A stretch of DNA of 64,000 bases, from the NCBI GenBank assembly GCA_964344765.1, contig CAYFOM010000015.1:1-64000 (forward strand), read 5' to 3'. Numbering within the stretch: position 1 is the first letter of the stretch; every line of letters starts with the position of its first letter. The notes beneath the pieces were generated by a model, which saw only the letters and a list, made by a program, of their open reading frames with translations, was not told the origin of the DNA and ran no database searches. The stretch comes from JACNIZ01 sp964344765 (GTDB lineage Bacteria; Planctomycetota; UBA1135). Positions 35,266-45,429 of the stretch are shown here, piece after piece. Position numbers and translations under genes: made by a program.

Positions 35266-35589
35266 TTACATCAGGCCGGGCATGCCCAGGCCGCCGGTGA
35301 TGCCTTTCATTGCACCTTCGGATGCCTCCTCCGCTTTCTGGAATGCATCCTTCATCGCTGCTTGGATCATATCTTCCAGCATTTCGACCTCTTCCGGGTC
35401 GACGGCTTCGGGTTTGATGCTCAACGAAAGCAATTCCTTTTTGCCGTTGACCGTTACCTTGACCATGCCGCCACCGGCGCTGCCATCGTAAGTGGTCTTC
35501 GCCAACTCCTCCTGGAGTTCCGCGACTTGGCGTTGCATTTTTTGAGCTTGCTTCAGCAAGCCACCGAGGTCTCCTAAGCTTCCGGCCAT
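35266..35589 (-). CDS. ybaB: YbaB/EbfC nucleoid-associated protein
   Basis: A 107-residue DNA-binding protein of the YbaB/EbfC family. The start at 35589 (MAGSLGDLGG) lies 4 bases after the dnaX stop; the frame to 35655 would overlap dnaX and is not needed. The family pattern LLKQAQKMQ, then KVTVNGKKELLSLSIKPEAVDPEE and MLEDMI, is clear. It is the middle gene of dnaX-ybaB-recR. Confidence 0.95.
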   Translation of the reverse strand: MAGSLGDLGGLLKQAQKMQRQVAELQEELAKTTYDGSAGGGMVKVTVNGKKELLSLSIKPEAVDPEEVEMLEDMIQAAMKDAFQKAEEASEGAMKGITGGLGMPGLM

Positions 35590-35593
35590 ATCT

Positions 35594-37252
<1,659 letters not shown>

Positions 37253-37335
37253 AGCGGAGGGGTCGCGCGCCGGGCCGCACGCCTGCGGAGAACACGGGAC
37301 TGCCAAATCTTAGCAAGCCGCGCCTAAAAACAGAC

Positions 37336-37456
37336 GCAGGAGTCGGAGGTCCGGACATCTACGGCACCCGGAAAACTTCACTTAGGGCTGCTCCGTTCCC
37401 GGCCTGACCCAATTCATGAGGTTTCCGCTGCGTAAAGCCGAACCCCCGACTCCTGC
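37336..37456 (-). ncRNA. ffs: SRP RNA (4.5S, small bacterial type)
   Basis: The conserved SRP helix 8 signature is present on the minus strand at 37385-37410: GGGTCAGGCC, a GGAA tetraloop, and GGAGCAGCCC, matching the FtsY/Ffh-binding hairpin of other bacterial 4.5S RNAs. Around it CGGAAAC pairs with GTTTTCCG, and CGGC with GCCG. The ends close with 11 base pairs (37446-37456 with 37336-37346), and a T-run (37326-37330) follows, fitting a terminator. Estimated length is about 121 nt, without an Alu domain. The location immediately upstream of dnaX and next to tRNA-Ser is the common bacterial order. The exact ends are inferred from pairing. Confidence 0.9.
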
Positions 37457-37467
37457 GCCGGAGTCGG

Positions 37468-37556
<89 letters not shown>

Positions 37557-37651
37557 GGCGGGGACCATTTGCGTTGGTCCCGGTCCGATTAAAGATCAAT
37601 TGCCTCGCCAAGGCGTCCCGCCTCGGACTAGCTGGCGTCCCGGCGGAGTGT

Positions 37652-37742
<91 letters not shown>

Positions 37743-37754
37743 GACGGGCGGCAA

Positions 37755-37782
37755 ATGATAGCGCGGCCCCCTAGTCACGGAA
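37755..37782 (-). promoter_or_regulatory. Possible promoter of the tRNA-Ser/ffs/dnaX run
   Basis: A -10 TATCAT (37755-37760) lies 12 bases before tRNA-Ser(CGA); the -35 candidate TTCCGT (37777-37782, spacer 16) is weak. Only the -10 is convincing. Confidence 0.4.
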
Positions 37783-37816
37783 AGGCCGAACGGCTTTTTC
37801 CGCCGGATTTCGCCGC

Positions 37817-38362
37817 CTAATTATGGCCGCTAGGGTCCGGTTTGGCCGGCTCCTGCTTGGCTAGACGCTTTTGCTCGCGTTTTTGGCGAAAGAAGGCACG
37901 CAGCAATTCTGCCGATTCCTCGCCAAACGGACCGCGAACCGCCTCGATGATGTGGTTCAGACCGGGAAGTTCAAACTGGCGGCTGAGGGATTCAACGCCG
38001 CCGAATTTGGGATCTGGGGTCGCGTAGACCACTCGCTTGACGCGGGCATGCAGCAGCGCCCCGGCGCACATCAGGCACGGCTCTACCGTGCAAAACAGCT
38101 CAGCCTCGGGCAGGCGCTTTTCGCCGACGGCGGCGAATGCTTGAGTGAGAGCCAAAATTTCGGCGTGTGCGGTGGCGTCGTTCAGTTGCTCGACCTGATT
38201 GCCGGCACGTGCCAAAACCCGGTTCTCACGCACGATGACGGCTCCAATCGGCACTTCATCCCGTCGCCCTGCGGCTTGCGCCTCGCGCAGCGCGATCTCC
38301 ATGATGCGCCGGTCCCGTTCGCTCGGGTCTTCAGGCGGTCCTAGCGGGAACAGTAGGCTCAT
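37817..38362 (-). CDS. tadA: tRNA adenosine(34) deaminase
   Basis: TadA converts the wobble adenosine of tRNA-Arg(ACG) to inosine. The zinc and catalytic residues are H66 and E68 (HAE) and C96/C99 (PCLMC). Length 181 residues includes a short basic tail rich in Lys and Pro. The gene begins only 22 bases after tRNA-Arg(ACG), its main known substrate, and on the same strand, so enzyme and substrate are probably made from one transcript starting at the promoter at 38479-38507. Confidence 0.94.
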   Translation of the reverse strand: MSLLFPLGPPEDPSERDRRIMEIALREAQAAGRRDEVPIGAVIVRENRVLARAGNQVEQLNDATAHAEILALTQAFAAVGEKRLPEAELFCTVEPCLMCAGALLHARVKRVVYATPDPKFGGVESLSRQFELPGLNHIIEAVRGPFGEESAELLRAFFRQKREQKRLAKQEPAKPDPSGHN

Positions 38363-38383
38363 CCGCTGACAGTACTAGAAAAA

Positions 38384-38460
38384 TGGCGCGCCCGGGAGAA
38401 CTCGAATCCCCAACCTCCTGATCCGTAGTCAGGTGCTCTATCCAATTGAGCTACAGGCGC
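38384..38460 (-). tRNA. tRNA-Arg (ACG)
   Basis: A 77-nt tRNA on the minus strand. The acceptor GCGCCTG pairs with CGGGCGC, the anticodon loop CTACGGA gives anticodon ACG, the T-arm has GATTCGAGTTC, and CCA is encoded. It is the known substrate of TadA, whose gene follows. Confidence 0.96.
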
Positions 38461-38478
38461 ACTCGAACAGGGCCGCAA

Positions 38479-38507
38479 ATTTCACACGACGCGGCCCCTC
38501 GCGTCAA
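38479..38507 (-). promoter_or_regulatory. Sigma70-like promoter of tRNA-Arg and tadA
   Basis: A -35 TTGACG (38502-38507), a 17-base spacer and a -10 TGAAAT (38479-38484) on the minus strand precede tRNA-Arg by 18 bases. Confidence 0.6.
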
Positions 38508-38614
38508 GGTTTATTTGGCCGGATTCCGTATTTCCCCGGAATCTCTCCCCCACCCTCCGAACTTGGCCAATGGCCGCAAATCCGCATGCGGCGGGCGCTA
38601 GATTAGAGGGGTTC

Positions 38615-41600
38615 ATGGAACCCTTCGTCCATCTGCACGTTCACACCGAATACTCGCTGCTCGACGGCGCCAATCGCATTCCGGATTTGGTGCAGGCGGC
38701 AGTGGAAGACGGCCACGACGCTATCGCCATTACCGACCATGGCAATTTGTTTGGCTCGATGGAGTTCTACAAGGCGTGCAAGAAGTCGGGCGTGAAGCCG
38801 ATTTTGGGCTGCGAGATGTATATCGCCCAAAAGTCGATGCGGCAAAAGCACAACCGTACCGACAACCCGTACAACCACCTGACTTTGCTGGCGCGCGACA
38901 AAGAGGGTTGGCGCAATCTGCACAAGCTCAGCTCGTACGCTTACCTCGAAGGGCACCATTTCCGGCCACGCATCGACATGGAGTTGTTGTCGAAACATAC
39001 CGCCGGCATCACTTGCTTGTCGGGCTGTTTGTCCGGACCGGTCAACGCCCACCTACGGCGTGAGCAATACGACCAAGCGTTGCAGGCTGCCGGCACCTTG
39101 CAAGACTTGTTCGGTAAGGAGCATTTTTTCCTCGAGGTCATGCGCAACGGCATGGAATTGCAAGACCGCATGACCGAGGAAATGGTGAAGATGGTGAACC
39201 GAGTGGATGCGCCATTGGTGGCAACCAATGACATTCACTATTTGCGCCATGAAGATTGCAACGCGCAAGATGCGTTGTTGTGCATTCACACCGGATCCAA
39301 ACTCGACGATCCGAAGCGTTGGCGCATGGACACCGACACGTTGTTCTTCCGCACGCGCGAGCAAATGAATCACATTTTCTCCGACTTGCCGGAAGCGCTG
39401 CGCAATACGCAGGTAGTCGCCGATCAGGTAAATGTGGAATTCGAATTCGGCAACTATCGCCTGCCTAAGTTTGATCCGCCGGATGGCAGCACGCCTGTCG
39501 AGTACTTCCGTCATCTTTGCGAAGAGGGTTTCTCGCGCTTCTATCCCGGCAATTCGGAAGAGGCGCGCAAACGCTTGGAATACGAAATGAAGGTGATCGA
39601 CGAAATGGGCTTTGTCACCTATTTCCTGATCACATGGGATTTGATTCACTATGCGCGCAGTGTCGGTATTCCGGTAGGTCCGGGTCGTGGATCGGCGGCG
39701 GGTTCGATTGTGGCTTATTGTTTGGAGATCACGCGTATTGACCCACTCAAGTACGACCTGATTTTTGAACGCTTCCTCAATCCTGGTCGTGTGTCGATGC
39801 CGGATATTGACATCGACTTCTGCAAGGATCGGCGTGAAGAAATGATTGCTTACACGCGCAAGAAGTATGGCGATGAGCGCGTTTGCCAAATCATCACTTT
39901 CGGAAAGATGAAAGCGCGCGCTGCGTTACGCGACGTTGCCCGAGTGATGGACGTTCCGCTGAAGGAAGTGGATCAGTTGGTGAAAAAAGTTCCGGAGGGC
40001 CCTGGCGTCAAACTCAGCAAAGCCTTTGACGCCGACGAAGAGCTGCAGGAACTTCGCGATGTTTCCGAGCGCAATAAAAAATGGGTCAAGTTGGCTACTA
40101 GCCTGGAAGGCTTGTCGCGCCACACTTCAGTGCACGCCGCAGGAGTCATTATTGCGGACGAACCGCTGATCGACATCGTGCCGCTGGCGATGCAAGACGG
40201 CAACGTTACGACGCAGTGGGATATGAAAATCAGTGAGCAATACGGCTTGCTGAAAATGGACTTCCTTGGCCTGCGCACCCTCAGCATTCTGCATGAGGCG
40301 GCTTGTCTGGTGAAGAAACGCAGTGGCGAAGAGGTCGATTTAGACGGCTTGGCGCTGGATGACCCTGCCACTTTCGAGCTGCTTCAAGCCGGCGATACCG
40401 AAGGCGTCTTCCAGTTGGAATCCGGCGGCATGCGGCGCTTGCTGGCCAACCTCAAGCCGACTACTTTTGAAGACGTGGTCGCGGTTTTGGCACTGTATCG
40501 CCCAGGTCCTTTGGGATCGGGCCTGCACGAAATCTTTGCGCGGCGCAAGCACGGCGAAGAAGAAATTCGTTACCCCCACCCGTTGCTGGAAGAAATCCTG
40601 CAAGAGACCTACGGCGTGTTGATCTACCAAGAGCAGATCATGCGTGTGGCGCAGATGATGGGCGGCTTCTCGCTATCCGAAGCCGACTCGCTGCGCAAAG
40701 CGATGGGTAAAAAGGACGTCAAGCTGATGCGCAAAATGGAACCTGGTTTTTTGACCGGTGCCAAAGAGCGCGATGTGGACGAACCGGTCGCCAAGGATAT
40801 TTGGGAAATGATGATTAAGTTTGCGGAGTACGGCTTTAACAAGTCGCACTCGGCTGCCTACGCGCTCGTGACCTATCAAGCAGCTTGGATGAAAGCGCAC
40901 TACCCGTCCGAGTTCTACGCCGCGAGTTTTACTTACGAGGCCTCGGATGCCGACAAACTTGCCACCTTGATCGAGGACGCCAAGGGCCACGATTTGAAGG
41001 TACTCCCGCCGTGTATCCAGGAATCATGGCCGCGATTTTCGGTGCTGGAAAGTGGTGCCATCCGCTTTGGACTGGAGGCAATCAAAGGCGTGGGTAGCGG
41101 AGCGGCCGAGGCGGTGGTCGAACGGCGTGAAAAACGATTGGAGGAGGGCGAGGGCAACTATCCCAACTTCCATGAGTTTTTGGTGGACTGTGTCGGCGGT
41201 CAGATTAATAAGTCGCCCCTTGAGAGCCTGATTAAAGCCGGCGCGCTCGACAACTTCCACATGCGGCGCTTGGACTTGCTGGAAGAGCTGCAAGGCAGCT
41301 TGACCTACGCGCAATCGGTTGCCAAAGATCGCGAACGCGGGCAGGGCATGCTGTTTGACGCAGCTCCGGCCGCGCCCGCTCCCTCGCCGGCAGCAGCGGA
41401 CACCAGCGCGGAATCAGGGGACTCCGGTGACAAGCCGGAGATGCGCAAGCTAAGCGACGCCGAACGCAAGATTACCCTCAGCAATGAAAAAGAAGCGCTG
41501 GGCCTATACCTCACTCAGCATCCGTTAGACCCCTACCGTGACATCTTGCGCGGCATTGCTGCGTGGGATTCCCGCAACGTCAAAGAGGTCGGCGACAATT

Positions 41601-42157
41601 CGCAGCTGGCACTGGCCGGCATCGCGGCGCACGTGAAAATCTTGCCGCTGAAAAAGGATCCCAGTCGCAAAATGGCGCGACTTCGAGTCGAGGACCTATA
41701 TGGTTCGACCTCGGCGCTGATTTGGCCGTCGACTTTGGAGAACCACAAAGACCTAGTCCATGAAGACTTTATTGGTCTGTTTCACGGCACCGTCGATATG
41801 GGCGGCGAAGAACCCGTGCTGCGGGTGGATCGCATCGAACCGATGGCCGAAAAAGCCGACGTCAAACTGTCGGGTTCCTTGACGGTTGTACTTGGCGGTG
41901 GTGACCCGCCTATTGAGCGGATGCAAAAGATCATCCGCGACCATCCGGGAAGCTCGATGATCCGCTTTGTTTACCAGGACTCAGAGGGCAAGTCGCGCGT
42001 CATGCGCGCCGGTCCTGGTTGGCGTGTCGGCCTGAATGCCGAGCTCATTGACCAGCTCAATAAGCTGTTGGCTCCTTCAGGTCACGCTCGTGCCGAAGCC
42101 GATTCCAAGCCCGCTCCCAAAGCTGCGCAGCCTCGTTGGGCCGCTGCTGGGAAGTGA
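38615..42157 (+). CDS. dnaE: DNA polymerase III subunit alpha
   Basis: The replicative polymerase subunit (1180 residues). The ATG at 38615 follows a GAGGGG Shine-Dalgarno; the frame to 38570 adds 15 unlikely residues. The N-terminal PHP domain starts with HLHVHTEYSLLDG. The polymerase palm has GPGRGSAAGS and the catalytic aspartates PDIDIDF. An OB-fold region and an Ala/Pro-rich linker (about residues 910-935) lie towards the C-terminus, which ends RWAAAGK. It is one of few plus-strand genes here and converges on rplQ. The last codons and stop lie inside a near-palindromic repeat. Confidence 0.97.
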   Translation: MEPFVHLHVHTEYSLLDGANRIPDLVQAAVEDGHDAIAITDHGNLFGSMEFYKACKKSGVKPILGCEMYIAQKSMRQKHNRTDNPYNHLTLLARDKEGWRNLHKLSSYAYLEGHHFRPRIDMELLSKHTAGITCLSGCLSGPVNAHLRREQYDQALQAAGTLQDLFGKEHFFLEVMRNGMELQDRMTEEMVKMVNRVDAPLVATNDIHYLRHEDCNAQDALLCIHTGSKLDDPKRWRMDTDTLFFRTREQMNHIFSDLPEALRNTQVVADQVNVEFEFGNYRLPKFDPPDGSTPVEYFRHLCEEGFSRFYPGNSEEARKRLEYEMKVIDEMGFVTYFLITWDLIHYARSVGIPVGPGRGSAAGSIVAYCLEITRIDPLKYDLIFERFLNPGRVSMPDIDIDFCKDRREEMIAYTRKKYGDERVCQIITFGKMKARAALRDVARVMDVPLKEVDQLVKKVPEGPGVKLSKAFDADEELQELRDVSERNKKWVKLATSLEGLSRHTSVHAAGVIIADEPLIDIVPLAMQDGNVTTQWDMKISEQYGLLKMDFLGLRTLSILHEAACLVKKRSGEEVDLDGLALDDPATFELLQAGDTEGVFQLESGGMRRLLANLKPTTFEDVVAVLALYRPGPLGSGLHEIFARRKHGEEEIRYPHPLLEEILQETYGVLIYQEQIMRVAQMMGGFSLSEADSLRKAMGKKDVKLMRKMEPGFLTGAKERDVDEPVAKDIWEMMIKFAEYGFNKSHSAAYALVTYQAAWMKAHYPSEFYAASFTYEASDADKLATLIEDAKGHDLKVLPPCIQESWPRFSVLESGAIRFGLEAIKGVGSGAAEAVVERREKRLEEGEGNYPNFHEFLVDCVGGQINKSPLESLIKAGALDNFHMRRLDLLEELQGSLTYAQSVAKDRERGQGMLFDAAPAAPAPSPAAADTSAESGDSGDKPEMRKLSDAERKITLSNEKEALGLYLTQHPLDPYRDILRGIAAWDSRNVKEVGDNSQLALAGIAAHVKILPLKKDPSRKMARLRVEDLYGSTSALIWPSTLENHKDLVHEDFIGLFHGTVDMGGEEPVLRVDRIEPMAEKADVKLSGSLTVVLGGGDPPIERMQKIIRDHPGSSMIRFVYQDSEGKSRVMRAGPGWRVGLNAELIDQLNKLLAPSGHARAEADSKPAPKAAQPRWAAAGK

Positions 42158-42278
42158 TTTGTTGTGGTTGGGTTCTTGGGGTTGCCTCGGCGGCTTTACG
42201 CTCCGCGGGGCGGGCTTCGCCGGTCCCAGGCGCCGCCGAGGCAACCCCAAAAACCCTGAACCGCATTCAATCACTTCC
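42150..42278. repeat. Near-palindromic element overlapping the dnaE stop codon
   Basis: A 129-base element with imperfect terminal inverted repeats of about 47 bases. The inner arms (42176-42194 and 42232-42250) match over 19 of 19 bases, and outer parts (42150-42159 with 42269-42278) match over 10. The left arm contains the dnaE stop codon. The 37-base centre is GC-rich. It has no coding capacity and resembles a MITE or a large hairpin. No second copy was seen in this window. Confidence 0.7.
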
Positions 42279-42347
42279 GGCTCCACGCGTTCGCCTTGAA
42301 TGGAACGTGTGGCGCCTTTTGTTGTGGCTTAGTTTCGTGGGAAATGG

Positions 42348-42381
42348 AAAAGCCACCGTCCTTGCAGGGACGGTGGCTTTT
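42348..42381 (-). terminator. Bidirectional terminator between dnaE and rplQ
   Basis: A 14-base stem (42348-42361 with 42368-42381) and 6-base loop, with AAAA at one side and TTTT at the other, so it can work on both strands. It ends the long ribosomal superoperon after rplQ. Confidence 0.88.
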
Positions 42382-42400
42382 GTGGATGGGAACCTGAAGC

Positions 42401-42796
42401 TTAGTCGGCCAAGGTCAGGTCGGCTTCGGCCGGAGTGCGCTCTACGAACTCGAAGAAGGCGCGCGGAGCCTTGTCGCCAAGGCGCGGCTTTTCGAGCTTG
42501 AGGATGCGGGTGTAACCACCCGGGCGCTCCTTGAAACGCGGACCCAGCACATCGAACAACTTGGCAACGGCGGCCTTGTTGTTGCCCAGCAGAGCCAGGG
42601 CACGACGGTAGTTGTGCAGGTTCTTTTCCTTAGCCAAGGTGACCAGTTTCTCAGCAAAAGGACGATGCGCCTTTGCTTTGGCCACGGTGGTCTCAATGCG
42701 CTCGTGCTCAATCAAGGCAATGACGATGTTGCGTGCTAGTGCCTTGCGGTGAGCCGGCTTCCGCGAGAGTTTCTTTTTCTTTACGCGATGTCGCAT
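42401..42796 (-). CDS. rplQ: 50S ribosomal protein L17
   Basis: L17 of the large subunit, 131 residues. The start MRHRVKKKKLSRKPAHRKAL and the repeated RPFAEKLVTLAKEK region are canonical. It is the last gene of the superoperon, 13 bases after rpoA and just before the bidirectional terminator. Confidence 0.96.
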   Translation of the reverse strand: MRHRVKKKKLSRKPAHRKALARNIVIALIEHERIETTVAKAKAHRPFAEKLVTLAKEKNLHNYRRALALLGNNKAAVAKLFDVLGPRFKERPGGYTRILKLEKPRLGDKAPRAFFEFVERTPAEADLTLAD

Positions 42797-42809
42797 GTTT
42801 CAACCTCCG

Positions 42810-43805
42810 CTAGTTGGTCTCCAGCTTCATGCCGACAGTCAGATCGAGTTCGCCAAGCTTCTTCTCGATTTCGGTCAGCACGGTCTGGCCAAGGTTCTTA
42901 ATTTTGAGCAGGTCGTCGGCGGTTAGGACCACCAGCTCAGCGAGAGTAGTCACAGCTGCCCCATCCAGGCAGTTGCGGGCACGCGTGGACAAATCCAAGC
43001 GCTCAATGGGCTCCGACAGCAAGTTATTGAGACGGTCCTTGCGGCGCTCAGCAGCAGCGTCGATGGCCTTTACCTCTTCGGAAACCGGAACGCCTTGCAG
43101 AGCATTGCGGAACTGAACGAAGGGGTTCAGGTGCTTGCGGTAGATCTTGGCGGCTTCCACCAACGCCATTTCCGGCGTTACGGTGCCATCGGTCCAGACT
43201 TCCAGGACGAGGCGATCGTAGTTGGTGAACTTACCGACACGAGTGGCCTCCACTTCGTAGCGCACGCGCACAACCGGGCTGTATGCGGCATCGAGCGGAA
43301 TCAGACCAATCTGATCCATCGGCTCGCCAGTCTCATCAGCGGCAACGTAGCCGCGACCACGACGGGCGGTCAGAGAAACCTCGAACATCTGGTCCGAAGT
43401 CAAGGTTGCAATGTGCAAGTCCGGGTTGAGCACTTCAACACCAGTCGGACACATCACGTCGGCACCGGTAACCGTACCGGGACCTTGCTTGGAAATGGAC
43501 AAAGTTGCGACGTCCTCAGTTCCCATCTTCAAGTTCAGGGATTTGAACGCCAACACCAGGTCCACCACATCTTCCACTACCCCGGGGGTGGTTTTGAATT
43601 CGTGCTCGACGCCGCCTACCTCAACGGCAGTGACGGCAGCACCTTCAATTGCACCCAGCAGGACGCGGCGTAGACCGTTGCCAATGGTGTGGCCGAAACC
43701 ACGCTCAAAGGGCTCAATCATGAACTTGCCATAGGATCCAGTCGATGTCTCTTTGACATGAGTGACGCCAGATGGCAGTTCGAATTCTCGCCAACGAATA
43801 CGCAT
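42810..43805 (-). CDS. rpoA: RNA polymerase subunit alpha
   Basis: The assembly subunit of RNA polymerase, 331 residues. The N-terminal dimerisation domain carries EPFERGFGHTIGNGLRRVLL, and the C-terminal domain (about residues 260-320) has LDLSTRARNCL, LAELV and KNLGQTVLTEIEKKL, used for UP-element and activator contact. It follows rpsD and precedes rplQ, the usual alpha operon order. Confidence 0.97.
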   Translation of the reverse strand: MRIRWREFELPSGVTHVKETSTGSYGKFMIEPFERGFGHTIGNGLRRVLLGAIEGAAVTAVEVGGVEHEFKTTPGVVEDVVDLVLAFKSLNLKMGTEDVATLSISKQGPGTVTGADVMCPTGVEVLNPDLHIATLTSDQMFEVSLTARRGRGYVAADETGEPMDQIGLIPLDAAYSPVVRVRYEVEATRVGKFTNYDRLVLEVWTDGTVTPEMALVEAAKIYRKHLNPFVQFRNALQGVPVSEEVKAIDAAAERRKDRLNNLLSEPIERLDLSTRARNCLDGAAVTTLAELVVLTADDLLKIKNLGQTVLTEIEKKLGELDLTVGMKLETN

Positions 43806-43829
43806 TTGAGTCTCCGGAAGTGGTTACGC

Positions 43830-44462
43830 CTACTTGGAGCAGAGTTCGACGATGAACTGCTCTTGGATGTCCTGGAAGCGGACGTCCTCGCGGGTAGGCA
43901 GGGCGTTAATGGTGATTTTGGCGGCGTCGCGATCGAGGCCGATCCACTGCGGGACGGACTTGTCACCGCTGAGCTCGAGGAAATCAGTAACCAACTTCTT
44001 CGAGGTGCGAGTGGTACGAACGGTGATCACATCACCGACACGCACCGAGTAGCTAGCGATATCCACCTTGCGACCATTCACCAAGAAGTGGCCGTGGTTA
44101 ATCAGCTGGCGAGCGTGCGGACGGGACATCGACATGCCTGCGGCATCGACGACGTTATCCAAACGGCGCTCAAGGATGGACAACAGGTTGACACCCGTAT
44201 TGCCCTTCATGCGCTCTGCGTTGGCGAAGTAGCGCTTGAACTGGCGTTCCATCACGCCGTAGATGCGCTTGACCTTCTGCTTTTCACGCAGGTGAACGCC
44301 GTAGTCCGACAAACGACGCGGACGGGAACGCAGGTTGGATCCCGGCGGGACGTTGCGGCGATCGACCGCACACTTTTCCGTTTCGCAACGGCGACCCTTC
44401 AAAAAGAGCTTGTGCCCTTCACGCCGACAGAGGCGGCAAACATTTCCGGAGTAACGAGCCAT
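43830..44462 (-). CDS. rpsD: 30S ribosomal protein S4, zinc-binding form
   Basis: S4 nucleates assembly of the 30S subunit and can regulate its own operon. The N-terminus has a zinc-binding set, C9, C12, C26 and C31, so this is the zinc (C+) form. The S4 RNA-binding domain is visible (LERRLDNVV, RPHARQLINHGHFLVNG). 210 residues; starts 2 bases after the rpsK stop. Confidence 0.97.
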   Translation of the reverse strand: MARYSGNVCRLCRREGHKLFLKGRRCETEKCAVDRRNVPPGSNLRSRPRRLSDYGVHLREKQKVKRIYGVMERQFKRYFANAERMKGNTGVNLLSILERRLDNVVDAAGMSMSRPHARQLINHGHFLVNGRKVDIASYSVRVGDVITVRTTRTSKKLVTDFLELSGDKSVPQWIGLDRDAAKITINALPTREDVRFQDIQEQFIVELCSK

Positions 44463-44464
44463 GA

Positions 44465-44848
44465 TCAGACGCGACGCTTCTTAGGAGGACGGCAGCCGTT
44501 GTGCGGCAAGGGAGTGGCATCTTCGATCATGGTGACACGAAGACCAGCCTGGTTGAGACCACGGATGGCGCTTTCGCGACCGGAACCGGGACCTTTTACG
44601 CGGACTACGATTTCACGCAGTCCCATTTTGTAAGCAGCTTCGCCGGCGCGGATCGCAGCCTGCTGAGCGGCAAACGGGGTCGACTTACGCGAACCCTTGT
44701 AACCCACTGCACCGGGCGAACCCCAGGCAATGATGTTGCCTTGACCATCGGCCAGCGAGATCAAGGTGTTATTGAAAGTGGAGCGGATGAAGGCGATGCC
44801 CTTGGAGCCAACCTTCTTGCCCTTACGTTTTGCTTTGGCTGCACTCAT
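44465..44848 (-). CDS. rpsK: 30S ribosomal protein S11
   Basis: S11 lies on the platform of the 30S subunit. The 127-residue protein shows FIRSTFNNTLISL, WGSPGAVGYKGSRKSTPFAA and the C-terminal DATPLPHNGCRPPKKRRV. It sits 2 bases from both rpsM and rpsD. Confidence 0.97.
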   Translation of the reverse strand: MSAAKAKRKGKKVGSKGIAFIRSTFNNTLISLADGQGNIIAWGSPGAVGYKGSRKSTPFAAQQAAIRAGEAAYKMGLREIVVRVKGPGSGRESAIRGLNQAGLRVTMIEDATPLPHNGCRPPKKRRV

Positions 44849-44850
44849 GA

Positions 44851-45234
44851 TTACTTCATCGCCTTAACAGACTTCTTACCGGCAACGGTCTTCTTCGGAC
44901 CCTTCCTGCCGCGAGCATTGGTTTTGGTGCGCTGCCCGCGTACCGGCAAACCACGACGGTGGCGCAGGCCGCGATAGCAAGCAATGTCACGCAGTCGGTT
45001 GATGCTCTGCATCACACGACGGCGCAAGTCACCCTCAATCTCGTAGTTCTGCTCGAAGTAGCCGGTGATGGCACCGATTTCTTCGTCAGTCAGATCCTTG
45101 GCTTTTTTGTTTGGATCCAAGTTGAGGGCGGCGCAAGTTTCCTTGGCGCGCGTAGGACCTATGCCAAAAAGGTAGGTCAGGGAAATCTCCAAGCGCTTTT
45201 CGCTGGGAATGTCTACACCGATGAGGCGCGGCAT
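44851..45234 (-). CDS. rpsM: 30S ribosomal protein S13
   Basis: S13 contacts the P-site tRNA and the large subunit. The start MPRLIGVDIP, the YLFGIGPT motif and the C-terminal RGLRHRRGLPVRGQRTKTNAR are canonical. 127 residues, following rpmJ by 42 bases. Confidence 0.97.
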   Translation of the reverse strand: MPRLIGVDIPSEKRLEISLTYLFGIGPTRAKETCAALNLDPNKKAKDLTDEEIGAITGYFEQNYEIEGDLRRRVMQSINRLRDIACYRGLRHRRGLPVRGQRTKTNARGRKGPKKTVAGKKSVKAMK

Positions 45235-45276
45235 GTTTTTATTACTTAGGGACCGTTAAGGCGGTTCTGGGAAGGC

Positions 45277-45393
45277 TTAGCCTTGCCGCTGCTTGTGACG
45301 GGGATCGCGGCTGCAAATCACACGCACCTTTCCATGGCGACGAATGATCTTGCAGGATTGACAAATGCGGCGGACGCTTGCTCTGACCTTCAT
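45277..45393 (-). CDS. rpmJ: 50S ribosomal protein L36, zinc form
   Basis: A 38-residue L36. It starts MKVRASVRR and keeps the zinc ligands C11, C14, C27 and H33 (CQSC, CSRDPRH). The ATG at 45391-45393 and TAA at 45277-45279 enclose a 39-codon frame between infA and rpsM, the usual place. Confidence 0.95.
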   Translation of the reverse strand: MKVRASVRRICQSCKIIRRHGKVRVICSRDPRHKQRQG

Positions 45394-45429
45394 GACTTTT
45401 TTTGACTAGGAACTGTGACCAGTTCGTTC

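Noticed and set aside
37780..37800. Weak hairpin after tadA
   Set aside because: The stem has a bulge and the T-run on the minus strand is short; not reported as a terminator.
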